In this document: piece after piece, positions 34,540-45,784 of the stretch
Numbering within the stretch: position 1 is the first letter of the stretch
Layout of the letters: each line of letters opens with the position of its first letter
From: Entoloma clypeatum
Lineage: Eukaryota > Basidiomycota > Agaricomycetes > Agaricales > Entolomataceae
Direction: 5' to 3'
Length of the DNA: 64,000 nt
Assembly: GCA_963565915.1 (NCBI GenBank)
Contig: OY751494.1
Location: forward strand, 496,001 to 560,000
Translations under genes and position numbers: made by a program
Notes under the pieces: model-generated
What the model saw: only the letters and a program-made list of their open reading frames with translations
Databases searched by the model: none
What the model was told of the DNA's origin: nothing

Positions 34540-35068
34540 CACGACCTCAACTCACACCCAACAGCCACCTCTGCTCAATGGCATCCTCTCGTGCCCAACG
34601 GCCTCTTCTCACGCCCCCACTGGTGCCCAACTGCCACCTCTCATGACCTGTGGTCACTGTCAATGCCCGACGACGTCTCTTCTGCCCAACGGCGTCCCTT
34701 CGCGCCCAGCGGCATCCTCATTCTCAACGGTGTCCTCTCATCACCACTTTTGCCCAACGGCTGCCATTCACGCCCAACGCGTGTTCCTTCTGCCCAATGG
34801 CCTCTTCTTGCCCCCAACGGTGTCCTCTCATCACCACTAGTGCCCAACTCGTTGCTCATGCCCAATGGCGCCCTCTCATTGCCAACAGCCTCCACTACTC
34901 ATGCTCAACCCTCCTCTGGTCACCACTGGTGCCCAACGGCCACCAATATGCCCAATGGTGACCCTTACTCATGCCCCACAGCCACCTCTCATTCCCAATG
35001 GCCGCCCCTCATGCCCAATGGGCTCTTCTCGCCCCCAACAGCCTTCCTCCGCCCCCAACGGCGTCCTC
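34540..35068 (+). repeat. minisatellite array, ~20-bp unit GCCCAACGGC.., part 1
   Basis: About 24 degenerate copies of a 19-21 bp unit close to GCCCAACGGCSTCCTCTCNT. It has no stop codons in any of the three forward frames for long stretches, so long overlapping frames here are an effect of composition. Gypsy G2 interrupts the array; it resumes at 41594. Confidence 0.85.
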
Positions 35069-35410
35069 TGTTACGGACTTACTGGTTTGTATGTTACACA
35101 CTTTTCCCTTGCATTGTACCTTCGTTATTTCTTTGACTCATTGGACCGCTTATTCATTTACCTTTACTCTACCATTCTCCTTTAGTATACTTTGCTCCCG
35201 CGCTGACTCGCACTCCGCAGTAGGGATTACTCAGTCCGCAGTCGTCTGACTCACTTCGCACTGCCTTTCCGCAGCTACTGACTCACTCGCTACCGCTCGT
35301 AGCCAGTACTATATAAACCCCATGTACCATAGCTACATTCCTTAGATTTAGCAATCACTTTGCTCTTCGCCTTTCCACTTCCTGCATACTCTGCCCGAAC
35401 CTTGGAACAG
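35069..35410 (+). repeat. gypsy G2 5' LTR, last 16 bp missing
   Basis: TGTTACGG start and TATATAAA box near 35311. It ends at CTTGGAACAG, whereas the 3' LTR and the G3 LTR continue TTTGTTAAGCATAACA. A deletion has probably removed this stretch together with the primer-binding site. Confidence 0.85.
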
Positions 35411-35417
35411 CTGCTAA

Positions 35418-36961
35418 ATCTCGTTAGGTTCGCCCAGAGCGAAGAGAGCAACTACCAGACGAGTCAAGACGTCGCGCTTCTTTGAAGACTTCACCAGTAA
35501 CCCATTCAGCACGCCAGAAGCCCGACAGGAGGAGCTAAGTCCTCGAGACAGTATCGATTTTACACTCATCCAGCAGTACATCGAATCGGAGATCCGTCGC
35601 ATCCTACAGCAGGTGCTTGACGAAGAACTAGACAACGACGAGCATCGCCCCCACGGCGAGATAGCAGAGAGCATCCATCTTGCTCGGCAACACCAGATCG
35701 CACGTTACAACGCCCGACAGAACGAACTCGAAAGCTTTCACGTTCAAGAAGGACCTCAGACAGGTCGGATCACAGAGATCAGAGAGTTTATCGGTGTCCA
35801 GACAACCGTTATCAGAAGATTGATTAGGACGCTCACATTGAGACGTCCCAGAGCCACATCATCACGTCTTACTCGAAGCAGCAGATCTACGCCCACTTCA
35901 CCATTGAAGAACAACAAACCGAGTACAACCGCTGGGCACGAAACGAGAGACTTGACCCCTTCTCGCGACCAACAGACGCGCAGGAACAGAGATTCCTTAG
36001 AGTTTTACAGAGGAAATACTCTGAACGTTTTGCCACCGATTCTGCCGACGAGTCCCCTGATGAATTTACTTTTGACTCCACGCAGTCAGATATCAAACAG
36101 ACGCCTAGAACAGGGACTCATTTTCAATCCTTACCTGTATCCCGAACCCCATCTTCATCCCAACAACCCGACTCCTCTTCTCCTCCGCAGACTCTAAACA
36201 TGGCAGAAGTTCTGGCTGTACAAACGATGGATACATCCAAGATCATCAAGGATCCTGGGATGTTCAAGGACAGATACACCTTTGACGAGTGGTGGAAAGC
36301 CACCAAACTATACATCAGGTTCCAAAAGAGCCTCACAGACGATCAGAAGATTCTTGCGGTGCTATCCCACATGATGGAAGGGTCTGGCAGACACTGGGCC
36401 AGTAACAAGTTAGACGCTCTTGCTGTTGACAACGAGAACATCACCTGGCTAGGTTTTTCTGATGATATCGCCACACGATTCTCCATTGCCAACAAGTCAG
36501 TCGCTGCCAAAGCCAGACTTGAAGTCCTGAAACAAGAGAAACATACCATTGATGAATTCTTGGATGAATTCGAAGAACTCTTGAAGCTGTCAAACCTTGG
36601 CGAAGAAACTGGGAAATACATCTTAGAGAAGAACGTCAACCGCAGAATCTCTGAACAAGTGGCTAGCGATGGCAAGACGTACACCGATTACGCAAAGGAG
36701 ATCCGAAACAAGGGACAACAGATGGAAGGACATGCACTGGTCATCCGAGGTGGCAGCCGCACCGGATCAGGTACCACTTATGGTGGTCAGGGCAAAGCCA
36801 TGGAGATCGACAAAGCAGGAGTAGCCCGTTGCTACAACTGTCAACGCTTCGGTCATCTGGCTGAAGACTGTAGCGCTCCAAAGAAGAAAGATGGTCGCAA
36901 GTGTTTCAACTGTGACCAAGAAGGCCATATCGCGCGCAACTGCCGCAAGCCGAAGAATTAG
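35418..36961 (+). pseudogene. gypsy G2 Gag, frameshifted
   Basis: The N-terminal coding stretch (FFEDFTSNPFSTPEARQEEL onwards) is open from 35418 without an ATG. At about 35800-35860 the reading moves to another frame, which holds YAHFTIEEQQTEYNRWARNE and continues through the ATG at 36200 to TAG 36961. The capsid-like part follows (FDEWWKATKLYIRFQKSL, RFSIANKSVAAKARLEVL). Two CCHC zinc knuckles lie near the C-terminus (CYNCQRFGHLAEDC and CFNCDQEGHIARNC). Two knuckles, against one in G1, show G1 and G2 belong to different lineages. Confidence 0.82.
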
Positions 36962-37097
36962 GAAGGTGTCCGAGGAAGATGCCGAGAATGATGAAACCAC
37001 AATCTTAGAAGCCGACGAGAAGGATTTTCCCGAGGGGTCTGATTAAACGACGCTAAGTCGTGACCCTTATCTATTAAACGGACTTGCTTGCCTTGTA

Positions 37098-40000
37098 TGA
37101 CTGCAGACAATAGAACCTATGTCATCCCTGCCAAGCGAGCCACTGCGTCGACTAAGATTGTGAAGGGAGATAAACCTCTGAAAAGACGAGAAATCAGGCT
37201 GTTAGCGCAGCTCAAAACACGACGAGGACCAAAGGTTATCCGACCTGAGGTTGACAGCGGATGTGAACGCACATGCATTCATCCCAGAATAGTACGCGAA
37301 CAGAACCTCCCCACATGAGGGATACCACCCATAGCAATTCTAAATGCGGATGGATCACCAAATCGACAACAGAAAGCGAGCCAACTTGCCGAAGTCAAAC
37401 TGGATTTGGGAGCACATCAGGAAACCATGGAAGCAATGGTACTGGACATTGGGAGGACGGACATGCTCTTGGGACATGACTGGTTGGTACACCACAACCC
37501 CACAATCAATTGGACAACCGGCGCGGTAACATTTAACCAGTGCCCAACAACATGTCGAACCAAACACTCGGATTTTAGGATTAACCTTAATGGTCGCAAA
37601 CACCGGGTTCGCATGGTTGAGGTGCACGACAAAGATGCACCCAAAAAGTCGGATCAGAAATGGAAGCCTGGAGACCCTATTTTGGAAGCTGTCACTCCCA
37701 CACCACCTCCCACAACCAAACGACCCTCATATGTTGAACGATTTGCTCATCTTTTCGAGAAAGAGAACTTTGACAAGATCCCAAAGGAGAGGGAATGGGA
37801 CCATGGTATCGAACTTACACCGGACGCACCAAAGGAACTAGGGGGAAATACATATCCTATGACGCAAAAGGAACAAGAAGAATTGGACGCATTCATTGAC
37901 GAGGGTCTAGCAACAGGAAAGATCCGCCCGTCCAAATCCCCTTATGCCTCCCCTTGCTTCTTCATCAACAAGAAGGATGGCTCCAAACAATTGGTACAAG
38001 ATTACCGCATGGTCAATAAATTCACGGTCAAAGACAAGTTCCCACTCCCACGAATATCCGATCTCTTGGACGTACTGAAAGATGTGGTCTACTTCAATAA
38101 AATGCACATCATGTGGGGCTATAACAACGTCTGGATTAAGGAGGGCGATGAATGGAAAGCTGCCTTCCTCACCAGTCGAGGATTGTTCGAACCATTGGTC
38201 ATGTTTTTTGGTCTTTGCAATTCCCCGGGAACGTTCTCCCGAATGATGGCTAGTCTATTCCGGGACCAGATCCGCCGACGTATCTGCATGATCTACATGG
38301 ATGACATTGTGGTTATCGGTAAAACCAAGGAAGAACTCGCGCGAAACACTGAAGAAATCCTACAGATCCTATCAGACAATGATTTGTTCCTAAAGGAGAA
38401 GAAGTGTTTATGGGAAGTAACGAAATGTCCTATATTGGGATATGTGGTTGGTGAGGGACATGTTGAGATGGAAACTGAGAAGGTGGATACAATTCGAAAC
38501 TGGCGAGCACCCACATCAAAAAAGGAAGTTCAGAAGTTCCTTGGATTTGCTAACTTCTATCGACATTTTATTGAAGGGTACTCAAACATCGCAAAACCTC
38601 TCACCGCGCTCACAGGCAGTATGGCATTTACTTGGGGACCAACAGAGCAGCAAGCTTTTGAAGGTCTCATACGGGCAATTACATCGGCACCGGTCTTGGC
38701 ATTACCGAAACCAGAGGGACAGTTCAGGGTTGAAACCGATGCATCGGGCTATGCAATTGGAGCAGTACTCTCTCAGAAGCAAGACGACAAATGGCACCCC
38801 ATCGTGTTCTTGTCGCGGACCATGTCCGCGGCTGAACAGAATTACGAGATATACGACAAGGAACTCCTGGCAGTCGTGGAAGCATTGAAAGATTGGAGAC
38901 ACTATCTGCTCAAAGCCAGGGAACGTTTTGAAATCTTGACCGATCACAAGAACCTGGAATATTTCCGTCGCCCTCAGGACCTGAATCAACGACAGCGACG
39001 CTGGAAAATGAAGCTACAAGACTATGACTTCGAATTACGGCATGTGCCCGGCAAGACCAATGCGAAAGCGGACATCCTGTCACGCTTACCCTGGTATGAA
39101 GCGGAACTCAAACCACAGGACAGTGACCAAATGCTCAAGGAGGGACTATTCTTGAAACGGTTGGAATCAGAAGATGTGGTACAAGTGGAGATGTTCACGG
39201 AGGAACAATTCTTTGAAGGGGGTGAAACATCTGATTCCATCAAAATTGGAAACGTCACGACCATCAAAAATCCGTGGATTGCACGCATCAAGGGTTCAAA
39301 CCGCATGGAGACAGAAGTAGCCCAGGGTCTAAAGAAGAATCCTCATTGGTATCAACAGGAAAACGGCATCACATATGCAGGCGAACGAGTCTATGTCCTG
39401 CCAGATCCACAATTACAACAAGAATTGATGTTCGAGTCACACAATGCACCAGTGGCCGGACATCCAGGACAGTACCAGACACATGAACTCCTCACTCGCA
39501 CCTACTGGTGGCCTACCATACTGCATGATGTGAAGAAGTACGTGAAGGGTTGCAACACTTGTCAACGCAACAAGATTAACCGACAAAAGCGACATGCTCC
39601 GCTACATCCCCATGCAGCACCAAGTCACCCATGGGAAGACATAGGAATCGACGTCGTGGGACCGATACCAGAATCTGATGGAAAAAACGCAATTCTGGTC
39701 ATCACGGATAGACATTCAAAGATGCTTCACCTCATTCTGACAACCGTGGAACTATCGGCTGAAGGATTAGCCAAGATCTATCGGGATCAGATATGGAAGC
39801 TTCATGGGATCCCCAAGAAGATCATCAGCGATAGGGGACCGCAGTTCGCCGCGAAGTTCATGGAGATACTCTGCCACATGTTAGGGATCAAGAGGAACCT
39901 GTCCACCGCATACCACCCACAGACTGATGGACAGGCCGAGCGATCGCATCAGGAAACAGAAGCATTCTTACGAAACTTTGTCAACCACCTACAGGATGAT

Positions 40001-40696
40001 TGGGCTGAATGGATCACAATTGCAGAGTTCCAGTACAATGACAAAGAACATCAGGCAATGAAGCACACCCCATTCTACCTCAACTATGGTTTACATCCAT
40101 GGAAGGGAGAACTCGTGTTAGAAGATACCAATCCGGCTGCCAACGACTTCTTGAAAAAACTCAAACAGGCACGAGAAGAAGCCAATGCTGCGCTGAAACA
40201 AGCACAGGATCAGATGAAGAAGACAGTTGACACACGGCGAAGTCCGTCTCGGGACTACCGCATCAGAGACAAGGTGTGGCTGGAAGGGACTAACATCAGG
40301 ACCGATCGACCCTCAAAGAAACTTGATGCACTCCGACATGGACCATTCAAAGTCCTAGAGAAGAAAGGAACTAGCGCATACCTTCTTGAACTTCCGAAGA
40401 CTTGGAAGATGATTCACCCTGTGTTCAACGAGACCCTGTTGTCACCATATGAAACTCCGAAGTACACCATCCAGAAAAAGAAACCAGCCCCTGATCCGAT
40501 CATCGTCGAAGGATGAGAAGAGTACCATGTGTCTATGATCCTGGACTCTCAAAAGTTCCGTGGAAAGATCCAGTACCTCGTTCAGTGGGAAGGATATGGC
40601 CCAGAAGAGAACACATGGGAACCTCGAGCTAATGTTCAGAACGCTCAAGATTTGATCCGTGATTTCCATCGGCAGAACCCGTCTCGACCACAATAA
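37098..40696 (+). pseudogene. gypsy G2 Pol with chromodomain, two nonsense codons
   Basis: From ATG 37098 the frame encodes a protease (EVDSGCERTCIHP), reverse transcriptase (LVQDYRMVN, YMDD), RNase H (VETDASGYAIGA, TDHKNLEYF), integrase (GCNTCQRNK, SDRGPQFAAKF, HPQTDGQAERSHQ) and a chromodomain ([17 protein letters not shown]), ending at TAA 40696. TGA codons interrupt at 37316-37318, between LPT and GIPPIA, and at 40514-40516. At the second, G3 has CGA (Arg), so it arose by C-to-T change at CpG. Apart from these the frame is intact. Confidence 0.9.
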
Positions 40697-40829
40697 AAGA
40701 TGAGTTCTCAAAACCCATGACAGTATCGACCTCATCAGTCAACCACACACCGAGTTCCCCGCTCTAGTCTTCTCCCTGCCCAATATAGCCACCCCATTCT
40801 TCTTTTATCTCTCAACCATCCTCACTGCC

Positions 40830-41201
40830 ATGTCAAACACCATCGTCACCTCCACCTCCACCACCGACATCAACCCCGCCATCGCCGCCCTCATGAACGA
40901 GGCACTCTCCATGAGAGACCAAATCCACGCTCTCGAAACTTCCCTTGCCGACCTCCTCCATCGCCAGATGCATATCCGGCTCCACTCGCTGTCCAACCTA
41001 CCCGTCGCCCCGAGTCCCGAGGAAAAACAAATTCTCGGAAACTACACCAGCACCCTCGTGATCGAGAATCGACGTATTCGGCTGGCTATCAAAGGCCTCG
41101 AGCTCGCTGTAGCCATCAATGAGGAGTTGATATATGATTGGAGCCTCAAGGAAAGTCCGAACTGGTCCGATCCCAGCAACAACGAGGGATGGGGACAATG
41201 A
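40830..41201 (+). CDS. third ORF of gypsy G2 (unknown function)
   Basis: 123 residues between pol and the 3' LTR in the sense direction, the position where envelope genes lie in some elements. It has no signal peptide or membrane segment. It is predicted mainly helical (NPAIAALMNEALSMRDQIHA, LETSLADLLHR, LAIKGLELAVAINEELIYDW) with a Ser/Thr-rich start; the first helices could form a coiled coil. The G3 copy (51363-51734) differs at about 19 synonymous and 6 amino-acid-changing codons, with no stop or frameshift. That is evidence for purifying selection, in contrast to the decayed pol. I recognise no family. Confidence 0.75.
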   Translation: MSNTIVTSTSTTDINPAIAALMNEALSMRDQIHALETSLADLLHRQMHIRLHSLSNLPVAPSPEEKQILGNYTSTLVIENRRIRLAIKGLELAVAINEELIYDWSLKESPNWSDPSNNEGWGQ

Positions 41202-41219
41202 CTCTGTGAGGACACAGAG
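41202..41219 (+). other. conserved hairpin after third ORF of G2
   Basis: CTCTGTG AGGA CACAGAG, a perfect 7-bp stem with a four-base loop. It starts directly after the stop codon and lies just before the polypurine tract. G3 has the same hairpin at 51735-51752. Confidence 0.6.
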
Positions 41220-41235
41220 CTTGAGGAGGGGAACA

Positions 41236-41593
41236 TGTTACGGACTTACCGGTTTGTATGTTACGCACTTTTCCCTTGCATTGTACCTTCGTTATTTCTT
41301 TGACTCATCGGACCGCTTATTCATTTACCTTTACTCTACCATTCTCCTTTAGTATACTTTGCTCCCGCGCTGACTCACACTCCGCAGTAGGGATTACTCA
41401 GTCTGCAGTCGTCTGACTCACTTCGCACTGCCTTTCCGCAGCTACTGACTCACTCGCTACCGCTCGTAGCCAGTACTATATAAACCCCATGTACCATAGC
41501 TACATTCCTTAGATTTAGCAATCACTTTGCTCTTCGCCTTTCCACTTCCTGCATACTCTGCCTGAACCTTGGAACAGTTTGTTAAGCATAACA
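41236..41593 (+). repeat. gypsy G2 3' LTR
   Basis: 358 bp, TGTTACGG to GCATAACA, with a TATATAAA box. It is preceded by GAGGAGGGGAACA as polypurine tract and followed by the second TCCTC. Confidence 0.9.
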
Positions 41594-41890
41594 TCCTCTC
41601 GTCACCACTTCTGCCCAACGGCCCTCTCTTGAGCCCAAAGGCCATCACTTGCACCAAACGGCATCCATTACACGTGCCCCACGGCCATCTCTCGTTCCCA
41701 ATGGCTGCCCCTCATGCCCAACAGCATCCCTTCTGCCCAACGGGCTCTTCTCACCCCCAATGGCCTTCCTCCATCCCCAACGGCGTCCTCTCATCACCAC
41801 TTCTGCCCAACGGCCCTCTCTCGAGCCCAAAGGCCGCCCCTCATGCCCAACGGCGTCCCTTCTGCCCAACGGGCTCTTCTCGACCCATGC
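41594..41890 (+). repeat. minisatellite array, part 2 (after G2)
   Basis: Continuation of the 34540-35068 array. It shows a higher-order repeat: a block starting TCCTCTCRTCACCACTTCTG occurs twice (41594 and about 41787) with the same order of subunits. Confidence 0.8.
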
Positions 41891-42211
41891 TTCCTTAGCT
41901 TCTCATTATATAGTAGCCATTGTATGTAAATAATTTTGCACCAATATATTTGATTTTGAGCATCCATTCCTTGTATTGATAAGTATCCAAAATATGAATT
42001 GATATGTTGCACTGGTAGCTCTTGTAGACTCCTACTATGAGGAGCTATGGTAGCTTGACAGACAGGTATGGGCAGGTATGGACAGCTATGGAGAGCTACA
42101 GTAGCTTGGCTGTGAGCTACCGATCACTATGTAATGGGGACTTGTATATGAAGCTACACTTGGCTACCACATCTATGTAGGGCTATATACTCAAGTGGCT
42201 TTTTCCTGATG

Positions 42212-42719
42212 TACATCTTGGTAACAAACTCTCAAGACAAGGACATATTGAAATATGTATTACTGGTACCATCATTACAACCACTGTCAGGTTCCCCTCG
42301 ACCAAATAACTCACACCCACTGTCTTCTTTTCATTGCTGGTCCATCGTTCATGACCTGTTCATCGCCTGGTGTGGTCTTTGTGTACCCGCGGTCATCCCT
42401 CATCATTTTTTTTTGGTCCCATTGCTTGTCGTCACCACCCTGATATGGTGGGGACATGGGACCTTCTTGGGGAGGGGGTAGACTGACCATGGTTTTGTTT
42501 GGTTCAGCTTCAAACTAGTGTTTGAGGGTTTGGTTCAGTTCAGTTTTTTGCCTCCGAAAGGCATGGACCGAGACCGAGACCGGTCTTTCAAAACCGCAGA
42601 ATGGCAAAAGACCGGACCGGTCCATTGGACTCACAGAGGGTGGACCGAACTGGTCTGCACCGGTCAGAACCGATTTTGTATAATACATTTGATCTAAATA
42701 TATACCAAGGTCGTACATA
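42212..42719. repeat. repeat rich in GACCGGTC-like motifs (unclassified)
   Basis: 42490-42680 contains GGTTCAGTTCAG, CCGAGACCGAGACCGG and GACCGGACCGGTCC. A similar GACCGG/GTTCAGTTCAG block lies at about 44520-44740. Each block is followed by a minisatellite array within 100 bp. 42212-42480 shows nothing recognisable. Confidence 0.45.
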
Positions 42720-43165
42720 ATGTCAGTGGGCATGAACGGAGGCCGTGAGAGGGCGTTGCACGCGAGAAGGGGCGGTTGGACTTGGGCGGTTGGACTTGAA
42801 GAAAGGGCGTTGCGCGCAAAGGGAGGGCGTTGGCACAAGTTGGAGGGCGGTGCGCGTGAAGGAAGGGCGTTGAGCGCCAGTGGACGCCGTTGGTCACTAG
42901 AGGGGGTCGTTGGGCTTGAAGGAAGGGCGTTGCACGCGAAAGGAGGCCGTTGGCGCAAGTTGGAGGGCGGTGTGCGCGAAGGGAGGGTGTTGCATGCGAA
43001 AGGAGGGCGTTGGCGCAAGTTGGAGGGTGGTGCGTGCGAAGGAAGGGCGTTGGGCGCGACTGGACGCCGTTCGGCACAAAAGGGGGCCGTTGGGCGCTAG
43101 AGGGGCCCATGTGGCATGAATGGTGGCCGTTGGGCACGAGTGGTGGCTGTTGGGCGGAAGTGGTG
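42720..43165 (-). repeat. minisatellite array 2, same unit, reverse orientation
   Basis: About 20 copies of the ~20-bp unit, here read as GGGCGTTGGGCGCGAAGGGA on the plus strand, which is the complement of the GCCCAACGGC unit of the first array. Confidence 0.8.
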
Positions 43166-44500
43166 GCCAGATGGAGTGGGAGGGGGGATAAAAGAAGTGT
43201 GGGAACGTTTCGTTGGCTGTCTGTCGAATTATGGTTCGAGTTTCGGCGATTGCCGAAAGTGCTCGGCAGTCAATGCCGAGCGATGAACATCGATGAAACA
43301 TAAGGCCTCGATGCCCAAACTGTGGCATTACAGGCCTCAAGATGACTTTGAACTTATGGATAGATGTATATAGAGTCATAAAAAGTATATATATAGTTGG
43401 GAACTCAAGCTATGTATACTAGAGAATCTGTATTCTAAAATGATGCATCAAAACACACTGTAAATCGTGATGAACAGTGCATCATCATGGGTTTTCTCAA
43501 ACACAAAAACAACCTTTTCTTACTTCCTCCCTTCCACAACCACTGTAGTCTATATGTACTGTATATATACCATTGTAACATTGTATGTAAATCTACTCAG
43601 ACCATTCAAATCAAGCCCAAGGACTTAATAAGGTGAATAGAAGCAAAATAGGTCGAAAATTTGCCCAAAAAGATTTGTTTCAGCTTTGGATTCTCCTCAT
43701 TCAGGGGACCTCACAGCACATCTGTTTTTCAAATTTGGTGCATTCATTATGGAAATATAACACTTTTACTGAAATATGCACATTTCATCATTTCTATCTT
43801 ATCTAGAGATCTAAAAATTATACAAGGTGTTTCAGAAGGTGAATACATATATATTGATGAGTTCTATCATGTTAAAATATTATTAGATCATGAGGAAGGC
43901 ACCGCGCGCGCCTGCGCGATGCATTTGCACATTGTTTACTGTTGTTTGGTGTAAAGCGTCGCATCGCTATATGCTCAAATCCGTGGCGAAAATTCATAAA
44001 ATAAATACATATTTATTGACATATGATACTCTGGTACATAATTGATATAGTCTGTAAGCTTACTTCCTCATGTGTAGCCATATTAAGGAGAAATGCGATG
44101 TTTTTTGAGTTTGTTTACATATATTTGACACATTTGATGCGCGCCTGTCTCGCATCATCCAACGTCGAATCGACGCATCCACCCATTGCTCGCTCCGCAA
44201 TGAGAGGCACACAGATATAACAAAAATAACACAGTAATAATAGTACAGATACAACAAAAATAGCACTGTAAACACAGATACAAAAAAATAACACTGTAAT
44301 CATATGTTTTAGCTATGTTTTCACCATGTTTCACTCAATTCTTAATCTTTGTGACTCTGAGCAAGAGTTTATATACAAGCTAGAAATGTATTCCACTCAG
44401 TTGTAGCTTCAAAATAAGCCTTAGACCAATGAAATTGGACTATAAATATCTAGAATATTATGCAGATTACTGAAAAATCTCCAAAAATTGTAGAATATTA
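43166..44500. other. AT-rich stretch without genes
   Basis: No coding region was recognised. A small tandem repeat of about 27 bp (ACAGATACAACAAAAATAGC unit, about three copies) lies at 44218-44300. Confidence 0.45.
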
Positions 44501-44745
44501 GGGGGGGGGGTTGGAGGTGTATCCCAAAGGGCAAAAAGACCGGCCTAGACCTGTTTAGACCAGTCTTTTTGCGGTCTAAGTCAAAAAAAAAATCTAGACT
44601 GAACTGCAGTCTAAATTTTCTAAAATGTATAGACCTTAGACTGCGGTTCAGTCCAATGTGGTCTATTTTTCAGTTCAGTTCAGTCCAGTTCAGGTCTATG
44701 TAGACTGAACCTTCGAACACTACTTCGAACGGCAGGTCAACATGA
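44501..44745. repeat. second GACCGG / GTTCAGTTCAG block
   Basis: Contains GACCGGCCTAGACC, GACCAGTCTTTTTGCGGTC and CAGTTCAGTTCAGTCC, which resemble 42490-42680. The next minisatellite array begins at its edge. Confidence 0.45.
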
Positions 44746-44754
44746 AAAAATGTT

Positions 44755-45390
44755 AAAAAAACGGCCCTTGGGCGCGAGAGGCAGCCGTGGGCAACAAGAG
44801 ACGGCCCTTGGGCATGCGGAGAGGCCATAGGGGATGAGAGGGAGCCATTGGGGACGAGATACGGTGGTTGGACGCGAGAGGAAGACCGTTGGTGACGAGA
44901 GACCCCCGTTGGACATGAGAGGAGGGTGTTGGGGGTGAGAGGCAGCCGCAGGGCACGAGGAGGCCATAGGGGACGAGAGGGAGCCGTTGGAGACATGAGG
45001 AGACCATAGGGGATGAGAGGCAGCCGTTAGGCATACGAGGAGGCCGTTAGAGACGAGAGACAGCCGTTGGAGAAAGAGGCAGCCATTGGGCATGAGACGA
45101 GGGGGTTGGGGCGAGATGCAGCCGCAGGGCACGAGAGGAGGCCGTTGGACATGAGAGGAGGGATGGGGGGCGAGAGGCAGCTGTTGGGGGCAAGAAGCAG
45201 CCATTGGGGGCAAGAGGAGGCTGTTGGGCACGTGGGGAGACCATAGGGGACGAGAGACAGCCGTTGGGCACATGAGAAGGCCGTTGGCACGAGGGGAGGG
45301 GGTTGGGGGTGAGAGGCAGCCGTAGGGGGTGAGAGGGAGCCGTTGGATGCGAGGGACGCAAAGGACGACCATTGGGCAGAGACGGGGCTC
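44755..45390 (-). repeat. minisatellite array 3, reverse orientation
   Basis: About 30 degenerate copies of the CCGTTGGGC / GCCCAACGG unit, read from the minus strand. Long minus-strand open frames in all three phases come from the lack of stop codons in the unit. Confidence 0.8.
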
Positions 45391-45439
45391 ATCTGGGGTG
45401 GGGAGCATTGCGAGAGAGGGAATAAGGAGGATCAACCAC

Positions 45440-45595
45440 CGCCAAGGGGTTGATCAACCCTCGGGGTTTGCCGACAACACACAAACAAACATAAGAACTT
45501 GTCGATTTTTTTGACAAGTCCATTGCTGATGTTTGTTTATGTGGCACACTATGGCAACTACCGAGGGTTGAACGTTGAATGTTGATCATTGTTGA
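45440..45595. repeat. foldback (hairpin) element
   Basis: Imperfect inverted repeat: GTTGATCAACCCTCGG on the left pairs with CCGAGGGTTGAACG on the right, and ACACAAACAAACAT with ATGTTTGTTTATGT. At the centre, CTTGTC and GACAAG enclose a T-rich loop. Probably a MITE-like remnant. Confidence 0.55.
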
Positions 45596-45784
45596 TCTTC
45601 CTAAGTACTCACCTCTCACCGCTTTTCCCTCCCTCTCCCCTCTTTTCCAATGCCTTGCCAACACAGAACACAATCCACCACGCCCAATACTAGCTCAAGA
45701 CCCCAGCCCACCATCAACTCAAGACCATGACCCCAACATCCCCACACCCCACTAGGCCACCCAACACCCCCCACTAGCACTGAA

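Larger units (their letters stand above)
35069..41593 (+). mobile_element. gypsy G2 (chromovirus) with extra ORF
   Basis: A Ty3/gypsy element flanked by TCCTC (35064-35068 and 41594-41598). LTRs are 35069-35410 and 41236-41593. They differ at six positions, all transitions at CpG. Order: gag, pol with chromodomain, a 123-codon third ORF, a hairpin and the polypurine tract. A gag frameshift and two TGA codons in pol make it defective. G3 at 49755-52139 is a relative. Confidence 0.92.
34124..42211. mobile_element. TIR element M2 with TA flanks, carries minisatellite and gypsy G2
   Basis: The ends form a perfect 15-bp inverted repeat, CATCAGGAAAAAGCC, at 34124 and 42211. Each is bordered by TA, and the 11-bp core is shared with M1. 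Both subterminal regions are rich in GTAGC/GCTAC and CATAGC motifs. Without G2 (35069-41593) the element is about 1.6 kb and is mostly minisatellite; no transposase is visible, so it would depend on another element. Element status is inference from ends and flanks. Confidence 0.5.

Noticed and set aside
34462..35136. Pro/Ser-rich open frames in the minisatellite (also 44737-45435, 41569-41933 and others)
   Set aside because: All three phases of one strand are open at once because the ~20-bp unit lacks stop codons. No phase is favoured and nothing resembles a protein family.
44218..44300. Tandem ACAGATACAACAAAAATAGC-like units
   Set aside because: About three copies of low complexity; noted as a simple repeat only.
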